From NCBI RefSeq assembly GCF_018402695.1, contig NZ_JAGYIM010000024.1, positions 1 through 64,000 on the forward strand: a stretch of DNA of 64,000 bases. Reading direction: 5' to 3'. Of the stretch, positions 17,838 to 26,425 are shown piece after piece. A model generated the notes under the pieces. It worked only from the letters and a program-made list of their open reading frames with translations. It was not told the DNA's origin and did no database searches. The translations under genes were made by a program, and so were the position numbers. Position 1 is the first letter of the stretch, and the number at the start of each line of letters is the position of its first letter. Source of the DNA: Arsukibacterium sp. Its GTDB lineage: Bacteria > Pseudomonadota > Gammaproteobacteria > Enterobacterales > Alteromonadaceae.

Positions 17838-17855
17838 TGTAAAATTTTATTTACG
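17838..17855 (+). promoter_or_regulatory. TyrR box upstream of aroF (distal)
   Basis: TGTAAA-N6-TTTACG, one mismatch from the TyrR operator consensus TGTAAA-N6-TTTACA. It is 56 bases upstream of the predicted aroF -35. Confidence 0.6.
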
Positions 17856-17910
17856 TTTATTTTTACGTCTGAAATTCTGGATTATCTGGTATTTATTGAC
17901 TTACAGCGGG

Positions 17911-17939
17911 TTGACGCTGCCGGTCAAGATCTTTAGTAT
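17911..17939 (+). promoter_or_regulatory. Promoter of aroF-tyrA
   Basis: TTGACG (17911-17916), 17-base spacer, TAGTAT (17934-17939). Transcription would begin near 17946, giving a leader of about 120 bases that contains the second TyrR-like box. Confidence 0.6.
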
Positions 17940-17968
17940 GCACAAATCGTATTTAATTAATTACGTGC

Positions 17969-17986
17969 TGTATATTAAAGTTTACA
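17969..17986 (+). promoter_or_regulatory. TyrR box in the aroF leader (proximal)
   Basis: TGTATA-N6-TTTACA; one mismatch from the palindromic TyrR consensus. It sits just downstream of the predicted start of transcription, where bound TyrR could block elongation, or it may overlap a further promoter I cannot define. Confidence 0.6.
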
Positions 17987-18064
17987 TTAAAGCGTCAGAC
18001 CAGTTATTCCTGCGTTTTTATCTATGCTTAAACACCAGCACAACAGGACCCCAGTGGAGTTAGC

Positions 18065-19123
18065 ATGAGCCAGATCGTTGATGATTTAAGAATAGTGGCA
18101 ACCAAGCCATTAAGCCCACCCGCAGTCATGAAAAAAGCCTTGCCGTTATCAGAGCAGGGTGCCGATTTTGTCGCCCGGGCCCGGGCCGACATTGCCAATA
18201 TTGTGCATGGTCGCGATAAGCGGCTGTTGGTAGTCACCGGCCCCTGTTCTATCCACGATCCGGTCGCGGCCATTGAGTACGCGACTAAGCTAAAAGCTTT
18301 ACAGCAGCAATACATCGACAGTTTGTATATCGTTATGCGGGTTTACTTTGAAAAACCCCGTACGACGGTAGGCTGGAAAGGCTTTATCAATGACCCGCAC
18401 CTGGACGACTCGTTCGATTTGGAAACCGGTTTAACCTGGGGCCGCGAGCTGCTATTAAAAATGGTGGAAATGGAGCTGCCTACCGCGACTGAAGCGCTGG
18501 ACCCAATTAGCCCGCAATATTTATCTGATTTAATCAGCTGGGCCGCTATTGGCGCCCGCACGGTTGAATCGCAAACCCATCGCGAAATGGCCAGTGGCTT
18601 ATCGATGCCGGTCGGCTTTAAAAATGGCACCGACGGTAATTTAAATGTGGCGTTAAATGGTCTGCAATCGGCTGCCAGTGGCCACAGTTTTATTGGTATT
18701 AATCAGCGCGGCGAAGTTAGCCTGGTGCAGACTGCCGGTAACCCGGATGGCCACATTATTTTGCGGGGTGGTGTTAAACCGAATTACGATGCTGATAGCA
18801 TCAATGCCGCGCTGGCCGAGTTAGATAAATTAAAATTACCACACGGTATCGTGGTGGATTGCAGCCATGGCAACTCGAATAAAGATCATAACCGCCAGCC
18901 GGCAGTGGCTGAAGCGGTTTTGTCGCAGCGGCTGGCCGGTACCGAGGCTATTATTGGCATTATGCTGGAGAGCCATCTGTTTGGCGGCCGCCAGAACCTG
19001 AGCAATGGCAAAGCGGAGCATTACGGTGTGTCGGTAACCGATGCCTGTATTGACTGGCAAACTACGACAGAGCTGTTAGCCAGTCTGCACAAACAAATGC
19101 AACAGCTGGTTGCGGCAGCCTAG
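18065..19123 (+). CDS. aroF: 3-deoxy-7-phosphoheptulonate (DAHP) synthase, probably tyrosine-type
   Basis: Condenses phosphoenolpyruvate and erythrose 4-phosphate, the committed step of the shikimate pathway. The 352 residues are a complete class I (AroF/G/H) enzyme: LLVVTGPCSIHDP with the metal-ligand Cys, MRVYFEKPRTTVGWKGFINDPH, ATEALDPISPQYL, ESQTHREMASGLSMPVGFKNGTDG and VDCSHGNSNKDH. GTGGAG precedes the ATG. Placement directly ahead of tyrA and behind two TyrR-like boxes matches the aroF-tyrA operon of enterics, so tyrosine is the likely feedback and repression effector. That assignment is inference from context. Confidence 0.93.
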   Translation: MSQIVDDLRIVATKPLSPPAVMKKALPLSEQGADFVARARADIANIVHGRDKRLLVVTGPCSIHDPVAAIEYATKLKALQQQYIDSLYIVMRVYFEKPRTTVGWKGFINDPHLDDSFDLETGLTWGRELLLKMVEMELPTATEALDPISPQYLSDLISWAAIGARTVESQTHREMASGLSMPVGFKNGTDGNLNVALNGLQSAASGHSFIGINQRGEVSLVQTAGNPDGHIILRGGVKPNYDADSINAALAELDKLKLPHGIVVDCSHGNSNKDHNRQPAVAEAVLSQRLAGTEAIIGIMLESHLFGGRQNLSNGKAEHYGVSVTDACIDWQTTTELLASLHKQMQQLVAAA

Positions 19124-19131
19124 GTTGAATT

Positions 19132-19162
19132 AATAAAAGCTTGGATAAATAAAAGCATGGAT
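19132..19162 (+). repeat. 16-base tandem duplication at the tyrA start
   Basis: AATAAAAGCTTGGAT (19132-19146) is followed one base later by AATAAAAGCATGGAT (19148-19162). The second copy supplies the tyrA ATG; the first has TTG in the same place but soon meets a stop. No clear ribosome site lies between aroF and tyrA. Confidence 0.75.
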
Positions 19163-20293
19163 CAACAACAACAGGCACAGCAACAGTTAGCGCCACTGCG
19201 AGAGCAAATTGACAGCATCGACAGCCAGCTGGTGCAGCTACTGGCGGCACGCGCTAAGGTTACGGCACAGGTTGGCAAAGTAAAACAGCAATTTGCCATG
19301 CCGGTGTATGTGCCAGAGCGCGAACAACTGCTGCTAACTGCCCGGCGCGAGCAGGCACTGGCGCAACAGGTATCGCCTGAGCTGGTTGAGGATGTGCTGC
19401 GCCGGATCATGCGTGAATCTTACGCCACCCAGGAAAGTCATTTCGTCTGTTGCCGGCCAGGTGGTGGGAAAGTGGTGGTCGTTGGCGGCGCAGGTGCACT
19501 GGGGCAACGCTTTGTCAGTCTATTTCAGCGTTCAGGCTATCAGGTTGTCGTGCTGGAACAAACCGACTGGCCCAATGCGGCAGCACTTTGTGATGATGCG
19601 GCATTGGTGCTGGTAGCGGTGCCGATTACCTTAACTGAGCAAGTGATAAACCAGCTACCCGCGCTACCGGATAACTGTGTGCTGGCCGATATTACCAGTA
19701 TTAAACAGCAACCTCTGGCTGCGATGCTTACTAAGCACCAAGGCCCGGTTGTTGGCTTACACCCGATGTTCGGTCCCGATATCACTAACCTGGTAAAACA
19801 GGTGGTGGTGGTGTGTGATGGCAGGGCAGAGCCGCAATATCAATGGTTATTGCAGCAGCTTAAGGTATGGGGCGCTGAGTTAGCCAGCCAGAGCGCAATA
19901 GAGCATGACAAGGCGATGCAGCTTATTCAGGCAATGCGCCACTTTTCATCGTTGGTATACGGTAGCCATTTAGCGGAAGAGCAAGCCGACTTAGCCCAGC
20001 TGTTGCAGCTTAGCTCACCAATATACCGGTTAGAGCTGGCGATGGTCGGGCGTTTATTTGCCCAAAACGCCGAGCTGTATGCTGATATTATGCTGTCATC
20101 GGCCGATGTCACCGAGCTGTTAGAGCGCTATCAGCAACGCTTTAGTGAGCTGCTGCAATTACTGAAAAACCAGGACAAAACCGGTTTAATGGCCCAGTTT
20201 GGCAAAGGCCAGCAGTTTTTTGGCGAACTGGCAGGGCAGTTCCTGCAGGAAAGCAAACAACTGCTGCAAAAGGCGGCTGATAGCCGCAGTTAA
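19157..20293 (+). CDS. tyrA: TyrA, bifunctional chorismate mutase/prephenate dehydrogenase (T-protein)
   Basis: Converts chorismate to prephenate and then, with NAD+, to 4-hydroxyphenylpyruvate, the tyrosine precursor. The 378 residues comprise an AroQ chorismate mutase domain (about 8-95: LREQIDSIDSQLVQLLAARAKV, VPEREQ, RRIMRESY) and a dehydrogenase domain from about 105 (KVVVVGGAGALGQRF Rossmann motif; VLADITSIKQ; GLHPMFGPD with the catalytic His; MQLIQAMRHFS). It follows aroF by 33 bases. The E. coli TyrA length is 373, so it is complete. Tyrosine inhibition is expected from the family. Confidence 0.96.
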   Translation: MDQQQQAQQQLAPLREQIDSIDSQLVQLLAARAKVTAQVGKVKQQFAMPVYVPEREQLLLTARREQALAQQVSPELVEDVLRRIMRESYATQESHFVCCRPGGGKVVVVGGAGALGQRFVSLFQRSGYQVVVLEQTDWPNAAALCDDAALVLVAVPITLTEQVINQLPALPDNCVLADITSIKQQPLAAMLTKHQGPVVGLHPMFGPDITNLVKQVVVVCDGRAEPQYQWLLQQLKVWGAELASQSAIEHDKAMQLIQAMRHFSSLVYGSHLAEEQADLAQLLQLSSPIYRLELAMVGRLFAQNAELYADIMLSSADVTELLERYQQRFSELLQLLKNQDKTGLMAQFGKGQQFFGELAGQFLQESKQLLQKAADSRS

Positions 20294-20408
20294 TTACGAC
20301 TCTGCTGGGATCGGGCTGATGCTGCCAATGCCATTGGTTTTGCTATCAATCAGCTCAGCTTAACTTTCAGCTGGGGCAGACGAAGTTGCTAGTATGGCAG
20401 AGCATGTC

Positions 20409-20864
20409 TTAATGGTCATAACTTACCACCCGGACCACTGTCCAGCGCTCATCCTGTTTTTTCCAGATATGTAAAAACTTAAAAACGTTACAGTCTGGCT
20501 CCGCATTTTCGGTATGACAAAAACGGTGCTGGCCGGTTTGAATGGCGCCAAAATCTTTAATCGGGTACACCTCGGTACTCTCTGGCAGCAACGTACGGGT
20601 TAGGTCACCGGCATTGGCGAACAGCCGGTTTAAGTTGGCGATAGTTTGCTGGTAGTCGGCCAAACCGCCAGTATCATGATAGAACTCAACATCGGTATCC
20701 AGCAACCGCTTGGTAGTTTCAATATCGCGCTGATTAAACGCATCAAACAACTGTTTATCTAATTGCAGAATTTCAGCGTGCAGCGAGCTTTGTTCTCTAG
20801 CAACTAGGGGCAATGAGCTCAATAGCCCGGCGCACAGTGTTAGTAAAATAGATAATTTTGACAT
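20409..20864 (-). CDS. Exported DUF4440/NTF2-like protein
   Basis: Periplasmic protein of 151 residues. The N-terminus MSKLSILLTLCAGLLSSLPLVAR is a signal peptide, with GGAG before the ATG at 20864; an upstream in-frame ATG at 20903 only adds a polar leader. The body is a SnoaL/NTF2-like cone fold: LDKQLFDAFNQRDIETTKRLLDTDVEFYHDTGG, then a closing strand WTVVRVVSYDH. Members of this group are often annotated as nuclear transport factor 2 family proteins and have no fixed activity. No operon partner is evident; tyrA converges on it. Confidence 0.8.
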   Translation of the reverse strand: MSKLSILLTLCAGLLSSLPLVAREQSSLHAEILQLDKQLFDAFNQRDIETTKRLLDTDVEFYHDTGGLADYQQTIANLNRLFANAGDLTRTLLPESTEVYPIKDFGAIQTGQHRFCHTENAEPDCNVFKFLHIWKKQDERWTVVRVVSYDH

Positions 20865-20988
20865 CAGGTAGCTCCAATTGGGTGTTCCAGAGGAGTGTTG
20901 CACAGCAATGCGCAGTGGGCTGGAAAAAAATGTAACAAAACCTTAGCAGGTTGCGGCCGCAGCTGTTATCAACGACTCTTGTGCCTGT

Positions 20989-21882
20989 TTACTCTGGCTG
21001 GGTTTGTCCTAATTCATAGTAGTCATAAATCAGTTGCCAGGCATGTTCTGGTGTATCGGCGTATTGAATCAGCTCCAGGTCCTGCGGGCTGATTAAGCCT
21101 TGTTCTGCCAGCATGTCGAAGTTAATCAGTTTTTGCCAGAATGCTTTGTCGTACAAGATAACCGGTACCCGTTCAGCTTTTTTAGTTTGAATAAGAGTTA
21201 AGGTTTCAAATAACTCATCCAAGGTGCCAAAGCCGCCCGGGAAGGCGACTAAGGCGCGGGCACGTTGCAGGAAGTGCATTTTCCGAATGGCAAAATAATG
21301 AAACTGAAAACAGAAATGCGGGGTTATATACGGGTTAGGGTTCTGCTCTTTGGGCAGGACGATATTGAGGCCGATACTCTCACCGCCAGCTGCCATGGCG
21401 CCGCGATTTGCCGCTTCCATTACCCCTGGGCCGCCGCCGCTGATGATCATTAAGGCACTATCCTGGTGTTTATTACTATGCTCAGTCACCAGCTTTGAAA
21501 AGTGTTGTGAGGCCAGATAGTAGTCACTGTTTTTCTGGTCGCGCTTTGCCTGGTTTAGTGCCAGTTGTAACGCCTTGTCGTCTGGCTGTTTAGCCAGGCT
21601 CTGCTCGGCCAGTTCAAGATTTTTATTTGCTTGCTCAGGTGCCAGAAAACGGGCACTGCCAAACACGACAATAGTCGCTTTAACGCCGTGTTGCTCTAAT
21701 ACCAGTTGCGGTTTCAGATATTCCAGCTGTAGCCGGACATGGCGTAAATCGTCCTGCATTAAAAAGGCATTGTCAGCAAAAGCCAGTTTATAGGAGTCAT
21801 GATCCTGCAACCTGGCAATAGCGGCCTGGGATTCTTCAGCTGACGCAAAATGGCGTTTATAAAGGTTATGGGCGTCTGACAT
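20989..21882 (-). CDS. LOG-family protein (putative nucleotide 5'-monophosphate phosphoribohydrolase)
   Basis: Rossmann-fold protein of 297 residues related to TIGR00730/LOG enzymes, which hydrolyse cytokinin or purine nucleoside monophosphates to base and ribose 5-phosphate. Diagnostic motifs are ISGGGPGVMEAANRGAMAAG and FPGGFGTLDELFETLTLIQT (the PGGxGTxxE signature). About 90 residues precede the core, making it a longer relative than the roughly 190-residue plant-like LOG. It is often misannotated as lysine decarboxylase. It diverges from the metallo-beta-lactamase gene across a 114-base gap. Confidence 0.85.
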   Translation of the reverse strand: MSDAHNLYKRHFASAEESQAAIARLQDHDSYKLAFADNAFLMQDDLRHVRLQLEYLKPQLVLEQHGVKATIVVFGSARFLAPEQANKNLELAEQSLAKQPDDKALQLALNQAKRDQKNSDYYLASQHFSKLVTEHSNKHQDSALMIISGGGPGVMEAANRGAMAAGGESIGLNIVLPKEQNPNPYITPHFCFQFHYFAIRKMHFLQRARALVAFPGGFGTLDELFETLTLIQTKKAERVPVILYDKAFWQKLINFDMLAEQGLISPQDLELIQYADTPEHAWQLIYDYYELGQTQPE

Positions 21883-21996
21883 AGCGGCTCCTGCAAAGTG
21901 GCTTTAGCCACATACTAACAATATGTTTGATATAGACTAATCTTTTAGCAGGCAAGATGCGATATAAAAACAGCCACACAATAAAGGGATTCAAAA

Positions 21997-23394
21997 ATGT
22001 CTGTAGCCAATTTAACTTTTTTAGGCGCTGCCGGTCAGGTGACCGGTTCCTGTTATCTTATCGAACATAATCAACAGCGTATTTTGCTGGACTGCGGCAT
22101 GACTCAGGGGGCTGATCAGGTAAGGGAGTGGCATAAATTCCGGTTTGCTTTTAAGCCAAAAGACATCGACCTGGTTATTTTATCTCATGCCCATATTGAT
22201 CACAGTGGTTTACTGCCACTGCTGGTGGCCAAAGGCTTTAAAGGCAAAATAATTTGTACTCCAGGCACAGCTGAGCTATTGCCGGTATTACTGAAAGACT
22301 CAGTTGGCCTGTATTTAAAAGATTTAGAATGGCAGAACAAGAAAGCTGCGCGCGGTGGCAAAAAGCAGCAAGACCCGGTAATGACGGTCGCAGATGCCGA
22401 GCGGGTAAGTGAACTGGTGCAACCGCTGGCCTATCGCAAGCGACTGGTGCCTCTGCCCGGGTTAGAGCTGGAATTTGCTGATGCCGGCCATATTCTGGGT
22501 TCGGCAATTGTCCAACTGTGGATAAAAGGCCCACAGGCAATGCGGAAACTGGTGTTCTCGGGCGACTTAGGCAACCCGGCCACTGTACTGATGCATGACC
22601 CAACCGAAATTGGCCAGGCTGATGTCGTATTGCTGGAAAGTACCTACGGCAATCGCGACCACCAAACCATAGATAATACAGTGGAGGAATTTGCCAGCGC
22701 ACTTGAACGGGCTTATGACGATGGTGGCAATGTATTTATTCCGGCCTTTGCGCTGGGGCGCTCGCAGGAAGTGCTGTATTACCTGGCATTGTTGCATCGT
22801 CAGGGGCGTTTAAAGCAGCAGGCGATTTTTTTAGATAGCCCGATGGCCATTAGCATTACCAATATCTATAACGATTACCTGCATGCGCTTGACCAGGCTG
22901 ACCTAGACAAAGTTGGTGCCGGGCGCAGCCTGCAGCAATTACTGCCAATGTTAAAGCTAACACCGAAAGTTGAAGATTCTATGGCAATTAACCGGGTAAC
23001 GCATGGTGCCATTATTATTGCAGGTAGTGGTATGTGTAATGGTGGCCGAATCGTCCATCACTTTAAACATAACCTGTGGAAAAATACTAATCATCTTATA
23101 TTTGTTGGCTTTCAGGCTCGTGGCACCCTGGGCCGGCGGCTGGTTGACGGCGAGAAGCGGGTTAAAATGTTTGGTCAGGATATCGTGGTTAAAGCAAAGG
23201 TGCATACCATAGGCGGCTTCTCAGCCCATGCCGGACAAAGCGAATTGCTGGACTGGGCCAAAGCGGTCGGCGGCCAGCCCCAGTTTTATCTGGTGCATGG
23301 TGAGCCGGAAGCCCAGCTGGTGCTGCAGGAAAAATTACAACAGTTGGGTATCAATGCCCTGATCCCGGTAAAAGGCGATACTATTAAGTTGTAA
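21997..23394 (+). CDS. Metallo-beta-lactamase/beta-CASP family RNA-processing-type hydrolase
   Basis: Cytoplasmic zinc hydrolase of 465 residues, of the CPSF/RNase J-like group. The lactamase motif HAHIDH is at 64-69, preceded by LDCGMTQG; later come DAGHILGSAI, FSGDLGNP, ESTYGNRDH, the beta-CASP block FIPAFALGRSQEVLYYL and LDSPMA, GSGMCNGGRIVHHFKHNL, and C-terminal FSAHAGQSELLDW and YLVHGEPEA. All catalytic motifs are present, so endo- or exoribonuclease activity is plausible but not proven. An AAAGGG ribosome site precedes the ATG. Confidence 0.9.
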   Translation: MSVANLTFLGAAGQVTGSCYLIEHNQQRILLDCGMTQGADQVREWHKFRFAFKPKDIDLVILSHAHIDHSGLLPLLVAKGFKGKIICTPGTAELLPVLLKDSVGLYLKDLEWQNKKAARGGKKQQDPVMTVADAERVSELVQPLAYRKRLVPLPGLELEFADAGHILGSAIVQLWIKGPQAMRKLVFSGDLGNPATVLMHDPTEIGQADVVLLESTYGNRDHQTIDNTVEEFASALERAYDDGGNVFIPAFALGRSQEVLYYLALLHRQGRLKQQAIFLDSPMAISITNIYNDYLHALDQADLDKVGAGRSLQQLLPMLKLTPKVEDSMAINRVTHGAIIIAGSGMCNGGRIVHHFKHNLWKNTNHLIFVGFQARGTLGRRLVDGEKRVKMFGQDIVVKAKVHTIGGFSAHAGQSELLDWAKAVGGQPQFYLVHGEPEAQLVLQEKLQQLGINALIPVKGDTIKL

Positions 23395-23467
23395 CCGGAT
23401 ATGTTTTGGCATTGGCAAATGGCGTTCAACAGTTACAATGCAAGATATACAAAAATTAAGGACAGCC

Positions 23468-24439
23468 ATGAAACGGATCACAATAGCAGCTTTACTGCTT
23501 AGCTTTGGGCTAAGTGCTGCGCCGGCAGAATTGCAGCAACACGTAGCAGAGCTTTGGCAACAACGGGATTTTGCTGGGGCCAAAGTGTTGCTGGCTGATA
23601 AAGTTAACCGCAAAACTAAAGATGCCTGGTTGCTGGCAGCGCTCGGGCGCAGCGAACTGGAGTTGGGGCTGGCTGCTGAGGCAGAGGAATTGCTGGCCAG
23701 AGCCATAAAAATTGAAGCTGACAACGCCCGCTATCAGTTCTGGTTTGGCCGGGCGAGTTGCGACAGTGCCCAACAAGCCAGTATGTTTAGCGCCCTGGGG
23801 TATGCCAAGCGCTGTCGTAAGGCCTTTGAACAAGCCGTATCGTTGGCGCCAGCTGAAACCGGCTACCTTAAAGCATTGGGTAAGTATTATGCCCAGGCGC
23901 CCGGTATTGCCGGCGGTGATAAAGAGCAGGCACTGGCCATTGCCGCAAGGTTAGAACAACAGGATCCATTGCAGGGGCAGCTGTTGCAGCTGGAAGTATT
24001 ATTCAGCGCAGAAGATACGGCTGCCGCAGAACAATTGATAAATAACAGTGAGCTGCTGCAAAGCCGGCCTGAGCCATACTTTATGCGCGGTATTCAACTG
24101 GCACAAAGTCGTGATTACCCGGCAGCGATAACTGAATTTAGCAAAGCCAGTGAGCAAGTCGTTGCCGATGATGATGGCAAGCGCAACCGCTTACTGGCGT
24201 TATATCAGCTTGGCCGGGCCACTGTTATGGCGAAGACGGAGTATCAGCGGGGTATTGCTGCATTGACCGAGTTTTTAGCAGATGGCAGCCTGCACGACTT
24301 TAACGAATGGGCGCAGTTCCGGCTAAGTCAGTTGTATCTTGCCCAGGACGAGCGGCAAAAGGCTGAAGCGATTTTAACGCCGCTGCTGGACACGACCCGG
24401 GATAACAATCTGAAGTCTGAAATTAAAAAAATACTCTGA
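23468..24439 (+). CDS. Exported TPR-repeat protein
   Basis: Periplasmic protein of 323 residues. From ATG 23468 (AAGGACAGCC upstream) the N-terminus MKRITIAALLLSFGLSAAPA is a signal peptide; the earlier in-frame ATG at 23438 would spoil it. Several TPR-like helical repeats follow, for example AWLLAALGRSELELGLAAEAEELLARAIKIE and PYFMRGIQLAQSRDYPAAITEFSKA. No enzymatic motif. Probably a protein-interaction scaffold; function unknown. It lies 33 bases before the VOC gene on the same strand and may be co-transcribed with it. Confidence 0.82.
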   Translation: MKRITIAALLLSFGLSAAPAELQQHVAELWQQRDFAGAKVLLADKVNRKTKDAWLLAALGRSELELGLAAEAEELLARAIKIEADNARYQFWFGRASCDSAQQASMFSALGYAKRCRKAFEQAVSLAPAETGYLKALGKYYAQAPGIAGGDKEQALAIAARLEQQDPLQGQLLQLEVLFSAEDTAAAEQLINNSELLQSRPEPYFMRGIQLAQSRDYPAAITEFSKASEQVVADDDGKRNRLLALYQLGRATVMAKTEYQRGIAALTEFLADGSLHDFNEWAQFRLSQLYLAQDERQKAEAILTPLLDTTRDNNLKSEIKKIL

Positions 24440-24471
24440 AAAAAAGAGGCAATGCTGATGGAGCGTTACTA

Positions 24472-24864
24472 ATGGCCGCAAAACTTGGCGGTATTCACCA
24501 TGTGGCAATAATTTGCAGTGACTATCCGCGTAGTAAAACGTTCTATACTAAGCTGCTGGGGTTGCAGGTTCTGGCTGAAAACTACCGGCCGGCGCGTGAC
24601 TCCTGGAAGCTCGATTTACAACTGGCCGATGGCAGTCAGCTTGAACTTTTCAGCTTCCCTAATCCACCAGCGCGGCCCAGCCAGCCAGAAGCGCAGGGCT
24701 TGCGCCATCTGGCATTTAAAGTGGCAAACCTGGCCGATTATGTCGCTTATTTAACAGCGAATGGGGTTAGCGTTGAGCCGGTGCGAATTGACGAATATAC
24801 CGGTAAAGCCTTTACCTTTTTTCAGGACCCGGATGGCCTGCCTTTAGAGTTATATCAGCAGTAG
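24472..24864 (+). CDS. gloA2: YaeR/GloA2-like VOC metalloprotein
   Basis: Small glyoxalase-fold (vicinal oxygen chelate) protein of 130 residues closely resembling E. coli YaeR: GGIHHVAIICSDYPRSKTFYTKLLG, YRPARDSWKLDL, ELFSFPNPPARPS.PEA.GLRHLAFKV, and FTFFQDPDGLPLELYQQ. The metal ligands (His in HHVAI, Glu in LELFSF, His in RHLAF, Glu in LELYQQ) are in place. Substrate is not established for this subfamily. The same-strand small membrane protein follows by 13 bases. Confidence 0.88.
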   Translation: MAAKLGGIHHVAIICSDYPRSKTFYTKLLGLQVLAENYRPARDSWKLDLQLADGSQLELFSFPNPPARPSQPEAQGLRHLAFKVANLADYVAYLTANGVSVEPVRIDEYTGKAFTFFQDPDGLPLELYQQ

Positions 24865-24877
24865 CACAGGAGACGAG

Positions 24878-25210
24878 ATGGCATTACAACTTATCCCACT
24901 GATTAAAGTGTTGGGGCCTTATCTGACAACTATAGCCACGACCGCTATCCCGGCGTTTACCGCGAAACCTGCAGCTGCCAAAGCTGATCCGGTGCAAGCT
25001 CAGCAAATTAGCGAGCTGCAACAGGCTGTAACTAAAAACGCTCAGTCACTGCACACCCTGGCAGAGCAACTACAAAAAGTAATTGCGCTGGCAGAACAGG
25101 CTTCAGCAGAGGCCGAGCGCCAAATCGCGACCTATAAGTCGTTAGTGATTGGCAGCACGGTTATTTCAGTTGTCGCCATTGCTATTGCCGCTTACAGTCT
25201 GCTGGGCTAA
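24878..25210 (+). CDS. Small membrane protein with coiled coil and C-terminal anchor, unknown function
   Basis: 110 residues with no family I recognise. It starts with a hydrophobic, proline-containing stretch (LQLIPLIKVLGPYLTTIATTAIPAF). An alanine/glutamine-rich amphipathic helix at about 38-85 is likely a coiled coil (QISELQQAVTKNAQ.. EQLQKVIALAEQASAEAER), and a C-terminal hydrophobic segment at about 90-109 (LVIGSTVISVVAIAIAAYSLL) probably spans the membrane. AGGAGACGAG is a strong ribosome site. It ends one base before the convergent pheA stop. Context suggests it is translated with the VOC gene, but that gives no functional clue. Confidence 0.72.
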   Translation: MALQLIPLIKVLGPYLTTIATTAIPAFTAKPAAAKADPVQAQQISELQQAVTKNAQSLHTLAEQLQKVIALAEQASAEAERQIATYKSLVIGSTVISVVAIAIAAYSLLG

Positions 25211-25211
25211 A

Positions 25212-26366
25212 TCAGCTGGCGCTGACCTGGGTCGGCTCAATATCTTCACTGGGGTAGCAGCCGAGTACTTTGACGAATTTAGTGATATTGTTCAGCTCTT
25301 CCAATGCGCGGGTCATGGCGTAATCTGCCAGATTGGCGAAAACATCGACATAGAACATTTCTTCCCACGGGTTACCCGGAATTGGCCGCGATTCCAGCTT
25401 GGCCATACTGATACCATGTTGCTTTAACACCATTAACGCCTCTACTAAAGCGCCTGGCTGCTGGCCGGTGTACATAATAAAAGTGGTTTTTGCCGGGATG
25501 GCTTTGGCAACGTTAACCGGTTTACGCGCTACCACAATAAAGCGGCTGACATTGTCTTTTTGGTTAGCTAAATCCCGTGCCAGCACCTCAAGCTCATACA
25601 GCTGACCCCCTTCCTCACCGCCAATGGCAATAACGGTTGGGTCCTGTAGCGCTTTTACTTTGGCAAAAGCTGCAGATGAACTGTCACAATAATCAATTTT
25701 TACGTTAGATAGCCCCAGCAAGTACTGGCTGCACTGGGCGATAACCTGGGGGTGAGCACATACCTGACGCACTTTGCTCAGCTCGGCACCACTAATACCC
25801 AGCAGGCAGTGGGCGATAGGGTGGGTGAGTTCGCCGACAATAGATAAGCGGGTATGTTGCAGTAAGTCGAATACCTCATTAATAGAACCGGATGACGTGT
25901 TTTCAATGGGTAGCAGGGCAAAGTCGGCATGGCCGGTTTCTACCGCCTGCACGATTTCATTAAAGCTGTCACAGCCCAGTTCAATTATCCGTTCAGCGCG
26001 GCGGGTAAAGTATTTTTGGGTTGCCCAGTAGCTGTAAGAGCCCTGACCGCCAAGGAAGGCGACCCGCACACTGGGACCATTTTCACCATTTAGCTGGCCC
26101 TGCACTTTGGCTTGTTGCTGCAGTACCGAGTCTTCAATAATCACATGGTAAATGCGGGTAACGTACTGAGCGTCTATGCCCAGCGCTTTGCCCTGAGCAA
26201 TCAGTGACAGCAACAACTCCTGTTCGCGTTTCTGGTCGCGAATAGGTTTATTCTGACTGAGCTTTGCTTCAGCCACGGCCAGCGCCAGTTCGCGCCGTTT
26301 CGCCAGCAACTGCAGCAATTGCTGATCAGTACTGCTGATCGCCAGACGAATGTCGTCGAGTTCCAT
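25212..26366 (-). CDS. pheA: PheA, bifunctional chorismate mutase/prephenate dehydratase (P-protein)
   Basis: Makes prephenate and then phenylpyruvate, the phenylalanine precursor. The 384 residues have an AroQ mutase domain (1-about 90: LDDIRLAISSTDQQLLQLLAKRRELA), a dehydratase domain (about 103-285: VAFLGGQGSYSYWA, LLPIENTSSGSINEVFDLL, and the later KDNVSRFIVV) and a C-terminal ACT domain (about 297-375). The ACT domain carries both phenylalanine-binding motifs, GALVEAL and KLESRPIPGNPWEEMFYVD, so feedback inhibition is expected. AAAGGAAAC precedes the ATG. Upstream is a full leader-peptide attenuator. Confidence 0.97.
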   Translation of the reverse strand: MELDDIRLAISSTDQQLLQLLAKRRELALAVAEAKLSQNKPIRDQKREQELLLSLIAQGKALGIDAQYVTRIYHVIIEDSVLQQQAKVQGQLNGENGPSVRVAFLGGQGSYSYWATQKYFTRRAERIIELGCDSFNEIVQAVETGHADFALLPIENTSSGSINEVFDLLQHTRLSIVGELTHPIAHCLLGISGAELSKVRQVCAHPQVIAQCSQYLLGLSNVKIDYCDSSSAAFAKVKALQDPTVIAIGGEEGGQLYELEVLARDLANQKDNVSRFIVVARKPVNVAKAIPAKTTFIMYTGQQPGALVEALMVLKQHGISMAKLESRPIPGNPWEEMFYVDVFANLADYAMTRALEELNNITKFVKVLGCYPSEDIEPTQVSAS

Positions 26367-26425
26367 GATGTTTCCTTTTAATAAACCTGCCAGTATGCAG
26401 CAAAATAAACGGCTAAAGATTTCGC

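Noticed and set aside
20325-20341. Terminator after tyrA (CCAAT/ATTGG then TTTT)
   Set aside because: Stem is only five bases with three-base loop; too weak to call.
22238-22702. 154-residue minus-strand ORF inside the metallo-beta-lactamase gene
   Set aside because: Arises as a shadow of conserved codons on the other strand; low-complexity, no start signal.
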